From NCBI GenBank assembly GCA_947465395.1, contig CANIAL010000003.1, positions 94,061-158,060 of the forward strand: a stretch of 64,000 nt of DNA, written 5' to 3'. A program made the translations under genes and the position numbers. The DNA is from Alphaproteobacteria bacterium. GTDB taxonomy: Bacteria; Pseudomonadota; Alphaproteobacteria; Micropepsales; Micropepsaceae. Position 1 is the first letter of the stretch. Each line of letters opens with the position of its first letter. Below the pieces are notes generated by a model. That model was not told the origin of the DNA. It made no database searches and was given only the letters and a program-made list of their open reading frames with translations. Shown piece by piece: positions 34,637 through 45,060 of this stretch.

Positions 34637-36520
34637 TTACTGGCCGACCGCCTGGTCCAGGAGCTTCTGGTTCACCTTGACGCCCTGCTGCGCGCGCGCG
34701 GCATTGGCAAACGACACGGTCAAATCGCCCGCCATCTGGGCGGAAATCTGCGCGCGGCCATTCTCGAACACCGCCGGGCTGGCGGGTTCGGGATGGGCGA
34801 TGCCGGTGACCCTGGCGATGATGTAGTTGCCGCCCGTGCCTTGCGGGCCGCTCACCACGCCGCCCGCCGGCGCGTTGAACAATTTGCCGATCACGGCGGC
34901 GGAGAACATGGTGTCGCTGGTGCCATGGGACAGCGCCGGGCTTTTCTGCACCGGCACTTTCAGGGCGCGCGCGATGCCGGCCAGGTCGCCATCCTTGCTG
35001 GCCTGGGCCGTCATGGCGGCGGCTTTCTCGCCCAGCGCCTTGATCTTCTGTTCGGCGGTCCAGGCGGCCACAGCGACATCCTTGATCTCGGCAAGGGGCT
35101 TCAGCTTGGGCGGCGTCACGCCGTCCACTTTCACCGTGTAGTACCAGCCGGATTTGACGGGGAAGGGATCGCTGTCCTCGCCCACTTCGGCCTGGAAGGC
35201 CTGGGCCAGGAATTCGGGATCGGTGGGCGCATCGGTCTTCTGGCCATCGGGACCCATGCCACCCCGGTCAATGGCGGCAACCTTGCCCGCCTTCATGCCG
35301 GTCTTCCTGGCGGCGGTGGTGATATCGGCGCCGCCGCTGCGGGCGTCCTCGAATTCATTGACCACATCGGTGAGCTTGTTCTGCGCCAGTTGGAGTCCCA
35401 GCGTCTTCTTGATGGCTTCGCTGGATTTCGCAAGGCTGTGGGTCACGCCGGGCGTGATCTTGGTGACGCGCAAAAGCACAAAGCCGCTCAGCGCGCCCTT
35501 CACCGGCGCGCTGATCTCATTCACGGCCATTGAAAACACGGCATCGCCGCGCGCCTTGTCGGAGAAATCCTCCCGCGTCAGGCTGCCCAGGGAAAGATCG
35601 GCGGGCTTGATATTGCGCTGCGCCGCCAGGGCGGCGAAGTCGCCGCCCTTCATCAGCTTGTCATGGGCCGCCGCCGCATCGGCTTCGGTGGGAAACTCGA
35701 TCTGCTGCACGTCGCGCTTTTCGGGGATCACGTACAGCGCCTTGTGGGCGCTGTATTCCTCCGCGATCATCTTGTCGGTGACATTGACCTTGCCGAGGAC
35801 ATCTTCCGGCGAGATTTGCGCGAATTCGATCTGGCGGTATTCGGGGGTGGAAAAGCGGTTGGCATGCGCCTTGATATAGGCGGCCAGCGTGGCTTCATCC
35901 GGCGGCGGCACCGCGCCCAGCTGTTCCGGCGACAGGATCACGTAATCGGCCGCGCGCTGCTCGCTCAGATACAGGTACAGCGCCCTGGCATAGCCGCCGG
36001 GCAGCGCGAACCGGCCCTCGATGGCGTCGGTCAGTTGCTGGCGCACCGCTTCGCTGCGCATTTCGGCCAGGAATTCGGCTTCGGTATAGCCTGCATTCTG
36101 CACCACTTGCAGGAAGGTATTGTGGTCGAACTGGCCGGTGGCGCCCTTGAAGGCGGGCAGGGCGCGCACGCTCTGCGCCAAGTCGGCGTCCGACACGCCC
36201 AGACCCAGCTTGTTCGTCATGTTGTCCAGCGCCGTGCGGCTGACAAGCTGCTGCAGCGCGATCTGGCGCAAATTCATTTTCTGCGCCATCTCGGCCGTGA
36301 TCTCCATGCCCATCTGCTGGCTCTGGTTGCGCACGAAATTGCGGTAGGAGCGGGTGAAGGCTGTGCTGGAAATATCGGTGGAACCGACCGTGGCCAGCGC
36401 CGTGTCCGTCTGCGCCGTGAAGACGTCGGCGATGCCCCAGACCACGAAGGACAGCGCCAGTCCGCCCATCAAAATCGAGGCCATCCAGGACTTGGAAAGG
36501 GCGTGCATCCACTGGATCAT
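34637..36520 (-). CDS. PpiD/SurA_N-type peptidyl-prolyl isomerase
   Basis: Membrane-anchored periplasmic folding factor, about 627 residues from ATG 36520. N-terminal MIQWMHALSKSWMASILMG leads into one membrane helix (ALSFVVWGIADVF), then a SurA_N-like chaperone domain (about 40-200), a parvulin-like rotamase region (about 235-370) and a long C-terminal part. The upstream extension in frame lies under the tpiA promoter and is ignored. The ppiD-trpE pairing is usual in Alphaproteobacteria; tpiA is divergent. Confidence 0.9.
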   Translation of the reverse strand: MIQWMHALSKSWMASILMGGLALSFVVWGIADVFTAQTDTALATVGSTDISSTAFTRSYRNFVRNQSQQMGMEITAEMAQKMNLRQIALQQLVSRTALDNMTNKLGLGVSDADLAQSVRALPAFKGATGQFDHNTFLQVVQNAGYTEAEFLAEMRSEAVRQQLTDAIEGRFALPGGYARALYLYLSEQRAADYVILSPEQLGAVPPPDEATLAAYIKAHANRFSTPEYRQIEFAQISPEDVLGKVNVTDKMIAEEYSAHKALYVIPEKRDVQQIEFPTEADAAAAHDKLMKGGDFAALAAQRNIKPADLSLGSLTREDFSDKARGDAVFSMAVNEISAPVKGALSGFVLLRVTKITPGVTHSLAKSSEAIKKTLGLQLAQNKLTDVVNEFEDARSGGADITTAARKTGMKAGKVAAIDRGGMGPDGQKTDAPTDPEFLAQAFQAEVGEDSDPFPVKSGWYYTVKVDGVTPPKLKPLAEIKDVAVAAWTAEQKIKALGEKAAAMTAQASKDGDLAGIARALKVPVQKSPALSHGTSDTMFSAAVIGKLFNAPAGGVVSGPQGTGGNYIIARVTGIAHPEPASPAVFENGRAQISAQMAGDLTVSFANAARAQQGVKVNQKLLDQAVGQ

Positions 36521-36684
36521 TGATTCGGTACTCTTTTTACGGGCCGGCGGACCAAGGAAGCTGTTTGCGGCCGGGCCGCGCCCCTTGACGCCATGCGTGA
36601 ATATGAAAGCTTCGGGACCATACGAAGCGGCCCCCACAAGGGCAAGCGAGTGGCGGAAAACCGCCAAAAAACAGGGGTTTTTGC

Positions 36685-37404
36685 GTGCGCGCCCTTATCG
36701 CCGGAAACTGGAAAATGAACGGGCTGGCTGCCGACCTGGCGATGCTGGAAGCCGTGAAGGCCGGGATCGGGAATCCGGCTTGCGATGTCCTGGTCTGTCC
36801 GCCCGCCACCCTGCTGGCCCGCGCCGCCGTCATGGCCGGTGGGGTATTCGCTGTTGGCGGGCAGGATTGCGCGCCTGGGGCTTCCGGCGCGCATACCGGC
36901 GACATCTCCGCCGCCATGCTGCGCGATGCGGGCGCGAGCCATGTCATCCTGGGCCATTCGGAGCGCCGCCGCGACCATGGCGAAACAGATGCGGGCGTGG
37001 CGGCCAAGGCGAAGGCCGCCTGGGCCGCAAACCTCACCGCCATCATCTGCGTGGGCGAAAGCCGGGACCAGCGCCAGGCGGGCGCGGCGCAAAGCATCTG
37101 CCAGGGCCAGCTCATGGCCAGCGTGCCCAAGGAAGCGACCATACAGAACACCGTCATCGCCTATGAGCCGGTCTGGGCCATCGGCACCGGCGACACCGCC
37201 ACATCCGCCGATATCGCGGCCATGCATGCCCATCTGCGCGGGTGTTTGCCCGCACATTTGAAAGACGCGCGCATTCTTTATGGCGGCTCCGTCACGGCGG
37301 AGAATGCGGCGGAGATATTGGCGCTCAAGGACGTGAACGGCGCTTTGGTGGGCGGGGCCAGCCTGAAGGCGGCGGAATTCCTGCGCATCATTGGTGCGGC
37401 GTAA
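36685..37404 (+). CDS. tpiA: Triosephosphate isomerase
   Basis: Interconverts glyceraldehyde 3-phosphate and dihydroxyacetone phosphate. The protein has 239 residues from GTG 36685. N-terminal AGNWKMNG (catalytic Lys), VILGHSERR (catalytic His), [11 protein letters not shown] (catalytic Glu) and [12 protein letters not shown] are all present. It is divergent from ppiD, with 164 bases between. Confidence 0.95.
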   Translation: MRALIAGNWKMNGLAADLAMLEAVKAGIGNPACDVLVCPPATLLARAAVMAGGVFAVGGQDCAPGASGAHTGDISAAMLRDAGASHVILGHSERRRDHGETDAGVAAKAKAAWAANLTAIICVGESRDQRQAGAAQSICQGQLMASVPKEATIQNTVIAYEPVWAIGTGDTATSADIAAMHAHLRGCLPAHLKDARILYGGSVTAENAAEILALKDVNGALVGGASLKAAEFLRIIGAA

Positions 37405-37429
37405 TTTTCGGGAATATTCTCAACGTCTG

Positions 37430-37457
37430 TTAACCATGCCCTTCGACCCTTCCTTAA
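37430..37457 (+). promoter_or_regulatory. CtrA half-sites before the receiver gene
   Basis: TTAACCAT (37430-37437) is the preferred CtrA half-site, and a second TTAAC follows at 37453-37457. They are not seven bases apart, so this is not a full box. They lie 44-71 bases before the start of the receiver-domain gene. Confidence 0.35.
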
Positions 37458-37500
37458 CGGCTGCAGGGGCATATTTTGCCCAACAAAAAGCAGGTGAGGC

Positions 37501-38457
37501 ATGGCGCGTCTGTCCTATGACAGCGTGGAAGCATTGATTTACGATCCGGTGTCGGCCAACCGCACCGCGACGCGTGCCGCTTTGTATTCGCTGGGTTTCC
37601 GCCGCACCGAGACTGTCTCCAGCCTGGAGGCGATGGTGGAAGCCATCCAGAAAACCCCGCCCGACATCGTTCTTTGCGAAGCGCAGGGCGCCGCCGAAGA
37701 GCTTTGCCGCGCCATCCAGGACATGCGCCAGGGCTCGGCCGGCTATAACCCCTTCATCGTCATCATCGTCACCGCCTGGGAAAAAAGCGCCGCCCTGATC
37801 AGCCGGGTGGTCAATTCCGGCGCCGATGATCTTTTGCTGCGGCCCTTTTCCACCGCCGTGCTGGGCGCGCGCATCGAAACCCATATCGAGCGGCGCAAGG
37901 CCTTCGTGATCACCACCGATTATGTGGGTCCTGACCGGCGCCGCGATGCCGGCCGGGGCAGCGACGCCGAAATGTTCGATCCGCCCAATTCGCTGAAGAT
38001 GAAGGCCAAGGAAAAACTCACCACCGACGCCATCGCCAAGAAGCTGGACGCGGATTTGCGCATCGCGCGCGACCGGCTGACCATGGAAAAGCTGCGCCGC
38101 GATTCCTTCCAGGTCTGCGTGCTGTGGCGGCTGATGCAGGAGCAGGTTCCGGGCGCGCCGCAAGTATCGGTTGATCTGGCCAAGCTGGCCAATCTCACGC
38201 GGGGCATCGAAGTGCGCTCGCGCGAGACCGAATACGACAAGGCATCGGAATGGTGCAGCCAGGTGCTGGCCGCCACCGAGGGCTTGCAGATGAATGTGGA
38301 CCGCAACGCCTCCATGCACCTTCTGGGGCATGCCGCGCTCAGTCTGCACCAGATTTTCCATCCCGAAAAATCATCGGCCGAGCAGCTTGGCGAAATTGAC
38401 GCCACCGTGGCCATCATCCGGGCCCGGGGCCAGGCCGCGGAAGCTTTGGCGAGCTAA
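37501..38457 (+). CDS. Receiver-like protein with a degenerate phosphorylation site
   Basis: A 318-residue protein with an N-terminal CheY-like domain (about 5-130) and a helical C-terminal half (about 160-318) of unknown fold. In the receiver, the position expected to carry the phosphorylated Asp reads PDIVLCEAQG, with Glu instead of Asp, and the conserved Lys is replaced (LLRPF), although the Thr (IVTAWE) remains. This suggests a constitutive or phosphorylation-independent state. The segment after the receiver has TTDYVGPDRRR, a motif shared by several alphaproteobacterial response regulators, including the one at 56713. No output domain is recognised. Confidence 0.7.
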   Translation: MARLSYDSVEALIYDPVSANRTATRAALYSLGFRRTETVSSLEAMVEAIQKTPPDIVLCEAQGAAEELCRAIQDMRQGSAGYNPFIVIIVTAWEKSAALISRVVNSGADDLLLRPFSTAVLGARIETHIERRKAFVITTDYVGPDRRRDAGRGSDAEMFDPPNSLKMKAKEKLTTDAIAKKLDADLRIARDRLTMEKLRRDSFQVCVLWRLMQEQVPGAPQVSVDLAKLANLTRGIEVRSRETEYDKASEWCSQVLAATEGLQMNVDRNASMHLLGHAALSLHQIFHPEKSSAEQLGEIDATVAIIRARGQAAEALAS

Positions 38458-38492
38458 AAACCCGGCTTTTTCGGCTTGAAAAGCCGGGTTTC
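38457..38492 (+). terminator. Rho-independent terminator-like hairpin
   Basis: Arms AAACCCGGCTTTT and AAAAGCCGGGTTT (13 bp, 38458-38470 with 38479-38491) around an 8-base loop, directly after the stop of the receiver gene. The T run after the stem is short, so it may act as a pause or 3' end protector as well as a terminator. Confidence 0.75.
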
Positions 38493-38538
38493 CGGCCCAT
38501 CTTCCCAAAGTCCCCTTGATGGCTTAAAGACCCCCGCC

Positions 38539-38892
38539 ATGCAGACGATCCTTGTCTTTATCGAGCTGGTGGTTGCCACCGCCCTGATCATCTTTGTGCT
38601 GTTGCAGCGTTCCGAAGGCGGCGCGCTGGGCATGGGTGGCGGCGGCGGCATGGGCGGGCTGTTTTCGCCCCGCGGCGCGGCCGACACGCTGACCCGTACC
38701 ACCTCCATCCTGGCCGGGCTGTTCTTCCTGGTCTGCATGGCGCTGAACATCGTGGCGCTGCATGGCCGCGACGAGAAATCCATCCTGGACGCGCCCGTCA
38801 CCACCAATGCGCCGCTGAAGCCCGCGACGGCGCTTCCGGGCGCCCTGAAGCCGGTCAGCCCCGCCGGCCCGCAAGTCCCCAAGCCGCAATAG
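38539..38892 (+). CDS. secG: Preprotein translocase subunit SecG
   Basis: Small membrane subunit of the SecYEG channel, 117 residues. Two membrane helices (about 3-22 and 54-74) flank the conserved loop VLLQRSEGGALGMGGGGGMGGLFSPRG. A Pro/Ala-rich tail follows. The ATG at 38539 is chosen because it places the first helix at the N-terminus. It lies upstream of pyrG, as in many Alphaproteobacteria. Confidence 0.93.
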   Translation: MQTILVFIELVVATALIIFVLLQRSEGGALGMGGGGGMGGLFSPRGAADTLTRTTSILAGLFFLVCMALNIVALHGRDEKSILDAPVTTNAPLKPATALPGALKPVSPAGPQVPKPQ

Positions 38893-38905
38893 CGCGTCCT
38901 TAGTA

Positions 38906-39010
38906 GCGCACTCAGGCTTCCTTCCCCCTTCGTGCGAAGCACGGGAAGGGGGAAGGTGTTGCAGCGAGGTGTTTGCCACTTGGCAAACCCGAGCTGTGAC
39001 GGATGGGGGT
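38906..39010. repeat. Intergenic palindromic repeat, type B, copy 4 (inverted)
   Basis: The reverse orientation of copies 1-3: AGCGCACTCAGGCTTCCTTCCCCC, hairpin GTGCGAAGCAC, GGGGGAAGGTGTTGCAGCG, stem GTTTGCCA/TGGCAAAC, CCGAGCTGTGAC and GGATGGGGG. It lies between secG and pyrG. Confidence 0.77.
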
Positions 39011-39074
39011 TCAATTCATCATGCGCGTATTTAAAGCTTGAGTGCGCGTGGTATTTTCTCCATGGTGATTTCCC

Positions 39075-40703
39075 ATGGCCCGGTTAGTTTTCATCACCGG
39101 CGGCGTGGTCTCTTCCCTTGGAAAAGGTCTTGCGTCCGCCGCCCTTGGCGCGCTGTTGCAGGCGCGCGGATACAAGGTCCGCCTTCGCAAGCTCGACCCC
39201 TATCTCAATGTCGATCCGGGGACCATGAACCCCAACCAGCATGGCGAAGTCTTTGTCACCGATGACGGGGCGGAGACGGACCTGGACCTGGGCCATTATG
39301 AACGCTTCACGGGCGTTTCCGCCCGCAAGTCCGACAATGTCACGTCGGGCCGCATCTATTCCCAGGTGATCGAAAAGGAACGCAAGGGCGGCTATCTGGG
39401 CCGCACCGTGCAGGTCATTCCCCATGTCACCGACATGATCAAGGAATTCGTGATGGCCGACACGGACGGCCTGGATTTCCTGCTTGTGGAAATCGGCGGC
39501 ACCGTGGGCGACATCGAAGGCCTGCCTTTCTTCGAAGCCATCCGCCAGTTGCACAATGACCTGGGCCGGGGACAGACGGCCTTCATCCATTTGACCCTGG
39601 TGCCCTACATCGAGGCGGCGGGCGAGCTGAAAACCAAGCCCACCCAGCACAGCGTCAAGGAATTGCGCGCCATCGGCATCCAGCCCGACATTCTTCTGTG
39701 CCGCACCAGCCATCATTTGCCCGATGAAGACCGGCGCAAGATCGGCCTGTTCTGCAACCTGTCCGCGGAGCGCGTGATCCCGGCCATGGATCTGGACACC
39801 ATCTACCGCGTGCCGGTGGCCTATCATGGGGTGGGGCTGGACACCGAATTGCTGAAAGTCTTTGGCATCACCAATGCGCCGTCGCCGGACCTGACGCGCT
39901 GGGCCGAGGTGGTGGAGCGGGTGAAGAATCCCGAAGGCGAAGTTCGCATCGCCGTGGTGGGCAAATACATGCAGGTGAAGGACAGCTACAAGTCGCTGTC
40001 CGAAGCGCTGGCGCATGGCGGGCTTGCCAACAATGTGCGCGTGCATCTGGACTGGATCGACAGCGAAGTGTTCGAGCGCGACGACGCGGCGTCCTTCCTT
40101 GAGAATGTGAACGCCATCCTGGTGCCGGGCGGCTTTGGCGAGCGCGGCACGGAAGGAAAAATCTCGGCGGTGAAATTCGCCCGCGAGAAGAAAGTGCCGT
40201 TCTTCGGCATCTGTTACGGCCTGCACATGGCGGTGATCGAGGCGGCGCGCGACCTGGCGGGTCTTGAGGGCGCCGGCACCACCGAAATCGGCAACCCGAA
40301 ACATCCCGTCATTGGCCTGATGACCGAATGGACGCGGGGCAATGAAAAGGAAACCCGCGCCGCCGATGGCGACATGGGCGGCACCATGCGGCTGGGCGCC
40401 TATCCCGCGGTGCTGACGCCGGGTTCAAAGGTGGCGGAAATCTATGGCACGACGCACATCAGCGAGCGCCACCGGCACCGCTACGAAGTGAATGTGGATT
40501 ACGCCAGGAAGCTGGCGAGCCACGGCGTGGAAGTGTCGGGCTGGTCGCCGGACGGCAAGCTGCCCGAGATCATGGAAATACCCGGCCATCCCTGGTTCAT
40601 CGGCGTGCAATTCCATCCCGAACTGAAATCCCGCCCGCTGGAGCCGCACCCGCTATTCACCAGCTTCATCGCCGCGGCGGTGGAGAAGAGCCGTCTCGTC
40701 TAG
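39075..40703 (+). CDS. pyrG: CTP synthase
   Basis: Makes CTP from UTP, ATP and glutamine. The protein has 542 residues. The synthase domain starts [21 protein letters not shown] and has [36 protein letters not shown] in pieces along residues 40-75. The amidotransferase domain (about 290-540) has its Cys in [11 protein letters not shown] and His/Glu in [12 protein letters not shown]. Its stop overlaps a small convergent gene by four bases. Confidence 0.96.
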   Translation: MARLVFITGGVVSSLGKGLASAALGALLQARGYKVRLRKLDPYLNVDPGTMNPNQHGEVFVTDDGAETDLDLGHYERFTGVSARKSDNVTSGRIYSQVIEKERKGGYLGRTVQVIPHVTDMIKEFVMADTDGLDFLLVEIGGTVGDIEGLPFFEAIRQLHNDLGRGQTAFIHLTLVPYIEAAGELKTKPTQHSVKELRAIGIQPDILLCRTSHHLPDEDRRKIGLFCNLSAERVIPAMDLDTIYRVPVAYHGVGLDTELLKVFGITNAPSPDLTRWAEVVERVKNPEGEVRIAVVGKYMQVKDSYKSLSEALAHGGLANNVRVHLDWIDSEVFERDDAASFLENVNAILVPGGFGERGTEGKISAVKFAREKKVPFFGICYGLHMAVIEAARDLAGLEGAGTTEIGNPKHPVIGLMTEWTRGNEKETRAADGDMGGTMRLGAYPAVLTPGSKVAEIYGTTHISERHRHRYEVNVDYARKLASHGVEVSGWSPDGKLPEIMEIPGHPWFIGVQFHPELKSRPLEPHPLFTSFIAAAVEKSRLV

Positions 40704-40999
40704 AGTTTCGGCACCGGCGGCGGATTGTTTTCCGGCATGGGGATAAAGCCCGGCGGCGTAGGCGGAAATTGCGGCGTCACCGGCTGCTGCTGGAAACGTT
40801 GCTGGCTTTCCAGGTGCTGCGCCTCAAGCTGGTTCTGAAGCTGGCTGATATCGCGCTGGGTGGAGCGGACCGCGTTATCAATGATCCGGTCATTGTCGGC
40901 CTTTTGCTGCGCCGAGCTGGGCGGGGCCTGGGCCAGCGCCGGGGCAACAGCCCCCAAAAGCAGGGCGGCAATCAGGGCAAAACGAGGGTTTGTGCGCAT
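40700..40999 (-). CDS. Small secreted Gln/Pro-rich protein
   Basis: A 99-residue predicted exported protein; family unknown to me. The signal peptide is [24 protein letters not shown]. The mature part has a helical Gln/Asp/Arg-rich segment (about 30-70) and a Pro-rich tail (about 71-99). The ATG at 40999 is preferred to the frame start at 41020 because it starts the signal peptide. It is divergent from the capsule-export gene, and a full CtrA box lies between their starts. Confidence 0.6.
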   Translation of the reverse strand: MRTNPRFALIAALLLGAVAPALAQAPPSSAQQKADNDRIIDNAVRSTQRDISQLQNQLEAQHLESQQRFQQQPVTPQFPPTPPGFIPMPENNPPPVPKL

Positions 41000-41035
41000 A
41001 CCTGGATGATAACACATCAATCCGGTTCCATATCC

Positions 41036-41052
41036 TTAACATGTCCTTAACC
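41036..41052. promoter_or_regulatory. Full CtrA box, TTAA-N7-TTAACC
   Basis: TTAA at 41036-41039 and TTAACC at 41047-41052 are separated by exactly seven bases, the consensus for the cell-cycle regulator CtrA. It lies 54 bases before the polysaccharide-export gene and 37 bases before the divergent small secreted gene, in one of the few AT-rich gaps. Confidence 0.65.
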
Positions 41053-41105
41053 GCGCCCGCTCAAGTCGTAGGAATTCCGTAAGCCTCTGGCCTTATTCTC
41101 CGGCC

Positions 41106-42224
41106 ATGGCCCGCAGCTTGGCTCTATTCCTGCGCCTTTCCGTGATCGCTTCGGCGGCCGCGATGCTGGTGTTCAGCGTCGCCGCCGCGCGCGCGCAGGA
41201 TTTCCAGCAGGCGCCCAACTCTAATTCTTTTAATGGGCCGTCCGCCGCGCCCACACAACCGGTGCAGCAGGAAGTCTTTGGCTACAATCCCGGCCAGGGC
41301 GTGCCGCACAAACCCGGCGAACCCACGCCCATCGCCGCGCCCGCCGCCGCGCCTTTCGTTCCCGCGCAGTCTTACGGCTACACGCCGCAGGCCTATAGCG
41401 CGCCGCAGGCTTACGGCCCGCCCCAGGCTTACAGCGCACCTCAACCTTACAGCGCGCCGCCGGTCTATGCGCCGCAAGCGCCCATGCAGCCGTCACAGCC
41501 TTATGGGTATGTGCCCATGCGCGGCGCGCCGCCCGTTCAGGGGCAAATGCAAGCGCAACAGCAGCCTTATGGTTACGCGCCGCAGACTTACGCGCCGCAA
41601 GCGATGGCGCAGAATTACCAGCCCACCAGCTACGGCACGCAGCAGGTCACAGATCCCAACGCCTATTACCAGGCGCCCAGCAACGGCATGCAACGCGCCA
41701 ACATGGAGTACCGTTTGGGCGCGGGTGACAAGGTGCGCGTCAGCGTCTTTGGTGAAACCGATCTGTCGGGCGAATACCAGATTGACGGCTCGGGGCTTGT
41801 GCGCCTGCCGCTGATCGGCACCGTGCGCGCCGCGGGCCTGAACGCGCCGGCGCTGGAAAACGCCATCGCAGGCGCGCTGGGCAATGGCTATTTGAAGCAG
41901 CCGCGCGTGAATGTGGAAATCATCACCTACCGGCCCTTCTACATCATCGGTGCGGTCAACCGTCCCGGCCAGTATCCCTATGTGGACAATATGAGCGCGC
42001 TGAACGCGGTGGGCCTGGCTGGCGGTTTCACCGACCAGGCCGTGAAAAGCGAAATCTATGTGCGCCATGAAGGCAGCACCATTGAGGCCACCATGCCCAC
42101 CGACGAGCTGACGCATCTGGCCCCGGGCGATGTGATCCGGGTCAAGACCACGCTCTTCTGGGACGCCATGAGCGTCCTGCAGCCCCTGGCCCCCGCGGCC
42201 TTTGCGGCGGCGGCCATCCGCTAA
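41106..42224 (+). CDS. Polysaccharide export protein (Wza/HfsD-like) with low-complexity N-terminal region
   Basis: Outer-membrane polysaccharide export family protein, 372 residues. A signal peptide (about 1-30) is followed by about 160 residues of Ala/Pro/Gln/Tyr-rich repeats (YSAPQ, YGPPQ, YGYTPQ, YGYAPQ; about 60-185). Then come the Poly_export domain (about 200-280: YRLGAGDKVRVSVFGETDLSG, LPLIGTVRAAG) and one SLBB domain (about 285-345: FYIIGAVNRPGQYPYVDNMS). No lipobox Cys is seen. The usual inner-membrane and glycosyltransferase partners are not in the window. A full CtrA box upstream suggests cell-cycle control, as for a surface polysaccharide made at a set stage. Confidence 0.85.
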   Translation: MARSLALFLRLSVIASAAAMLVFSVAAARAQDFQQAPNSNSFNGPSAAPTQPVQQEVFGYNPGQGVPHKPGEPTPIAAPAAAPFVPAQSYGYTPQAYSAPQAYGPPQAYSAPQPYSAPPVYAPQAPMQPSQPYGYVPMRGAPPVQGQMQAQQQPYGYAPQTYAPQAMAQNYQPTSYGTQQVTDPNAYYQAPSNGMQRANMEYRLGAGDKVRVSVFGETDLSGEYQIDGSGLVRLPLIGTVRAAGLNAPALENAIAGALGNGYLKQPRVNVEIITYRPFYIIGAVNRPGQYPYVDNMSALNAVGLAGGFTDQAVKSEIYVRHEGSTIEATMPTDELTHLAPGDVIRVKTTLFWDAMSVLQPLAPAAFAAAAIR

Positions 42225-42262
42225 AGGTTGAGTAGGGCTGCTGGCACCTTTATGCTGGCGGC

Positions 42263-43114
42263 ATGACGGTTCAACCCAAGCTTGCCCCAAACTCTGTCAT
42301 TTCGCTGGGAACAGTGACCATCGGCAATGCCGAGAAGCTCACCATCATCGCCGGGCCTTGCCAGATGGAAAGCCGCGCCCATGCCTTTGACATGGCGGGC
42401 GCGCTGAAAGAGGCCTGCGCGAAGCTGGGCGTGGGGCTGGTCTACAAGACCAGTTTCGACAAGGCCAACCGCACCAGCGCCAGTTCCGAACGCGGGCTGG
42501 GCCTGGAAAGGGCGCTGCCCATCTTCGCGGATATTCGCAGCAAGTTCAGTCTGCCGGTGTTGACCGATGTGCATGAACGCGACCAGTGCGCCGCCGTGGC
42601 GCAGGCGGTGGACATATTGCAGATCCCCGCCTTTCTTTCGCGCCAGACGGATCTTCTGGTCGCCGCCGCGCATACGGGCAAGGTGGTCAATGTGAAAAAG
42701 GGCCAGTTCCTGGCCCCGCATGACATGAAGAATGTCATCGCCAAGATCACGGGTGCGGGCAACGCCAATGTCATGGTGACGGAGCGCGGCGTCAGCTTCG
42801 GCTACAACACGCTGGTCAGCGACATGCGGGCGCTGCCCATCATGGCGAAATTCGGCGCGCCGGTTGTGTTCGACGCCACCCATTCGGTGCAGCAGCCGGG
42901 CGGGCAGGGCGACCGTTCCGGCGGCGAGCGCGAGATGGTGCCGTACCTGGCCCGCGCCGCGGTGGCGGTGGGCGTGGCGGCGGTGTTCATGGAAGTGCAC
43001 CAGGACCCGGACAATGCGCCCTCCGACGGACCCAACATGGTGCGTCTGAAGGATTTCCCGGCGCTGCTGGAACAGCTTGTGGCGATAGACATGATCGCCA
43101 AAGGATTGAAATAG
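42263..43114 (+). CDS. kdsA: KDO 8-phosphate synthase
   Basis: Condenses arabinose 5-phosphate and phosphoenolpyruvate to 3-deoxy-D-manno-octulosonate 8-phosphate for the LPS inner core. The protein has 283 residues: IIAGPCQMESRAHAFDMA, YKTSFDKANRTSASSERGLG, VLTDVHERDQC, VNVKKGQFLAPHDMKN, TERGVSFGYNTLVSDMR and FDATHSVQQPGGQG. It ends in a strong terminator. Confidence 0.96.
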   Translation: MTVQPKLAPNSVISLGTVTIGNAEKLTIIAGPCQMESRAHAFDMAGALKEACAKLGVGLVYKTSFDKANRTSASSERGLGLERALPIFADIRSKFSLPVLTDVHERDQCAAVAQAVDILQIPAFLSRQTDLLVAAAHTGKVVNVKKGQFLAPHDMKNVIAKITGAGNANVMVTERGVSFGYNTLVSDMRALPIMAKFGAPVVFDATHSVQQPGGQGDRSGGEREMVPYLARAAVAVGVAAVFMEVHQDPDNAPSDGPNMVRLKDFPALLEQLVAIDMIAKGLK

Positions 43115-43117
43115 AAA

Positions 43118-43150
43118 AAGCCCGGCAGAGAAATCCGCCGGGCTCTTTTT
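43118..43150 (+). terminator. Rho-independent terminator of kdsA
   Basis: AGCCCGGC (43119-43126) pairs with GCCGGGCT (43137-43144), followed by CTTTTTATTT, five bases after the kdsA stop. Confidence 0.87.
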
Positions 43151-43205
43151 ATTTGGTCGCACGGGCGACGCTCCTCGCTTCGCTCCGGGCTGCCCGATGC
43201 TCCTG

Positions 43206-43619
43206 TTAGACTGCGTTCGCCGCCATCCAGGCCAGGACCACGCCCCAGACCGACAGCACCAGCAGCGCCAGCGCCGCAAGGGCCGAGATCAGGAAGCCCG
43301 GACCGCGCTTGCTGGCTTCGGAATAATAGCCGAACGCGTACAGGAAACGGCCCACGCACCAGACCAGACCCAGCGCGGGCGGCGCCCAGCCCTGGAAATA
43401 AATCGTGGCCACCCACAGCAGCGGCAGGAAGATCACCACCTGTTCGGTGACATTGCCCTGCACGCGCAGGGCGCGCTCGACATCGGGATGGCCTGTCATG
43501 GCCGGCGGCATGATCTTGTGGCGGCCGCGCACGCGGCCCACGCCCATCATGGCCTGGATCAGGACCAGGGCCGTCAGGATGGTGACGGCGGCGCTTAAAA
43601 TCGTGGCAGGTACGAACAT
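43206..43619 (-). CDS. MAPEG-family membrane protein
   Basis: A 137-residue integral membrane protein of the MAPEG family (membrane-associated proteins in eicosanoid and glutathione metabolism). Four helices are expected. Family patterns include the first helix with LIQAMMGVGRVRGRHK, then HPDVERALRVQGNVTEQVVIFLPLLW (in part) and GRFLYAFGYYSEASKRGPGF. Bacterial members may be glutathione S-transferases or peroxidases; function here is not shown. It converges with kdsA. Confidence 0.85.
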   Translation of the reverse strand: MFVPATILSAAVTILTALVLIQAMMGVGRVRGRHKIMPPAMTGHPDVERALRVQGNVTEQVVIFLPLLWVATIYFQGWAPPALGLVWCVGRFLYAFGYYSEASKRGPGFLISALAALALLVLSVWGVVLAWMAANAV

Positions 43620-43744
43620 TCTTCAATTCCCCCCAAAAGCCCGGAATGGGCCAAGCAGAGCCTAGCGCAAAGCGGCCATTCCGCCCAATTTTTCCTGCCA
43701 AATATTGCGCCTGACAACTTCCATATGGCGGGGGCTTCCCCTAA

Positions 43745-45046
<1,302 letters not shown>

Positions 45047-45060
45047 TTCTTACGAAAACT

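Noticed and set aside
41390..41480. Short tandem repeats that might suggest a CRISPR array
   Set aside because: They are in frame and encode YSAPQ-type repeats in a gene with a signal peptide and a clear C-terminal domain; there are no spacers.
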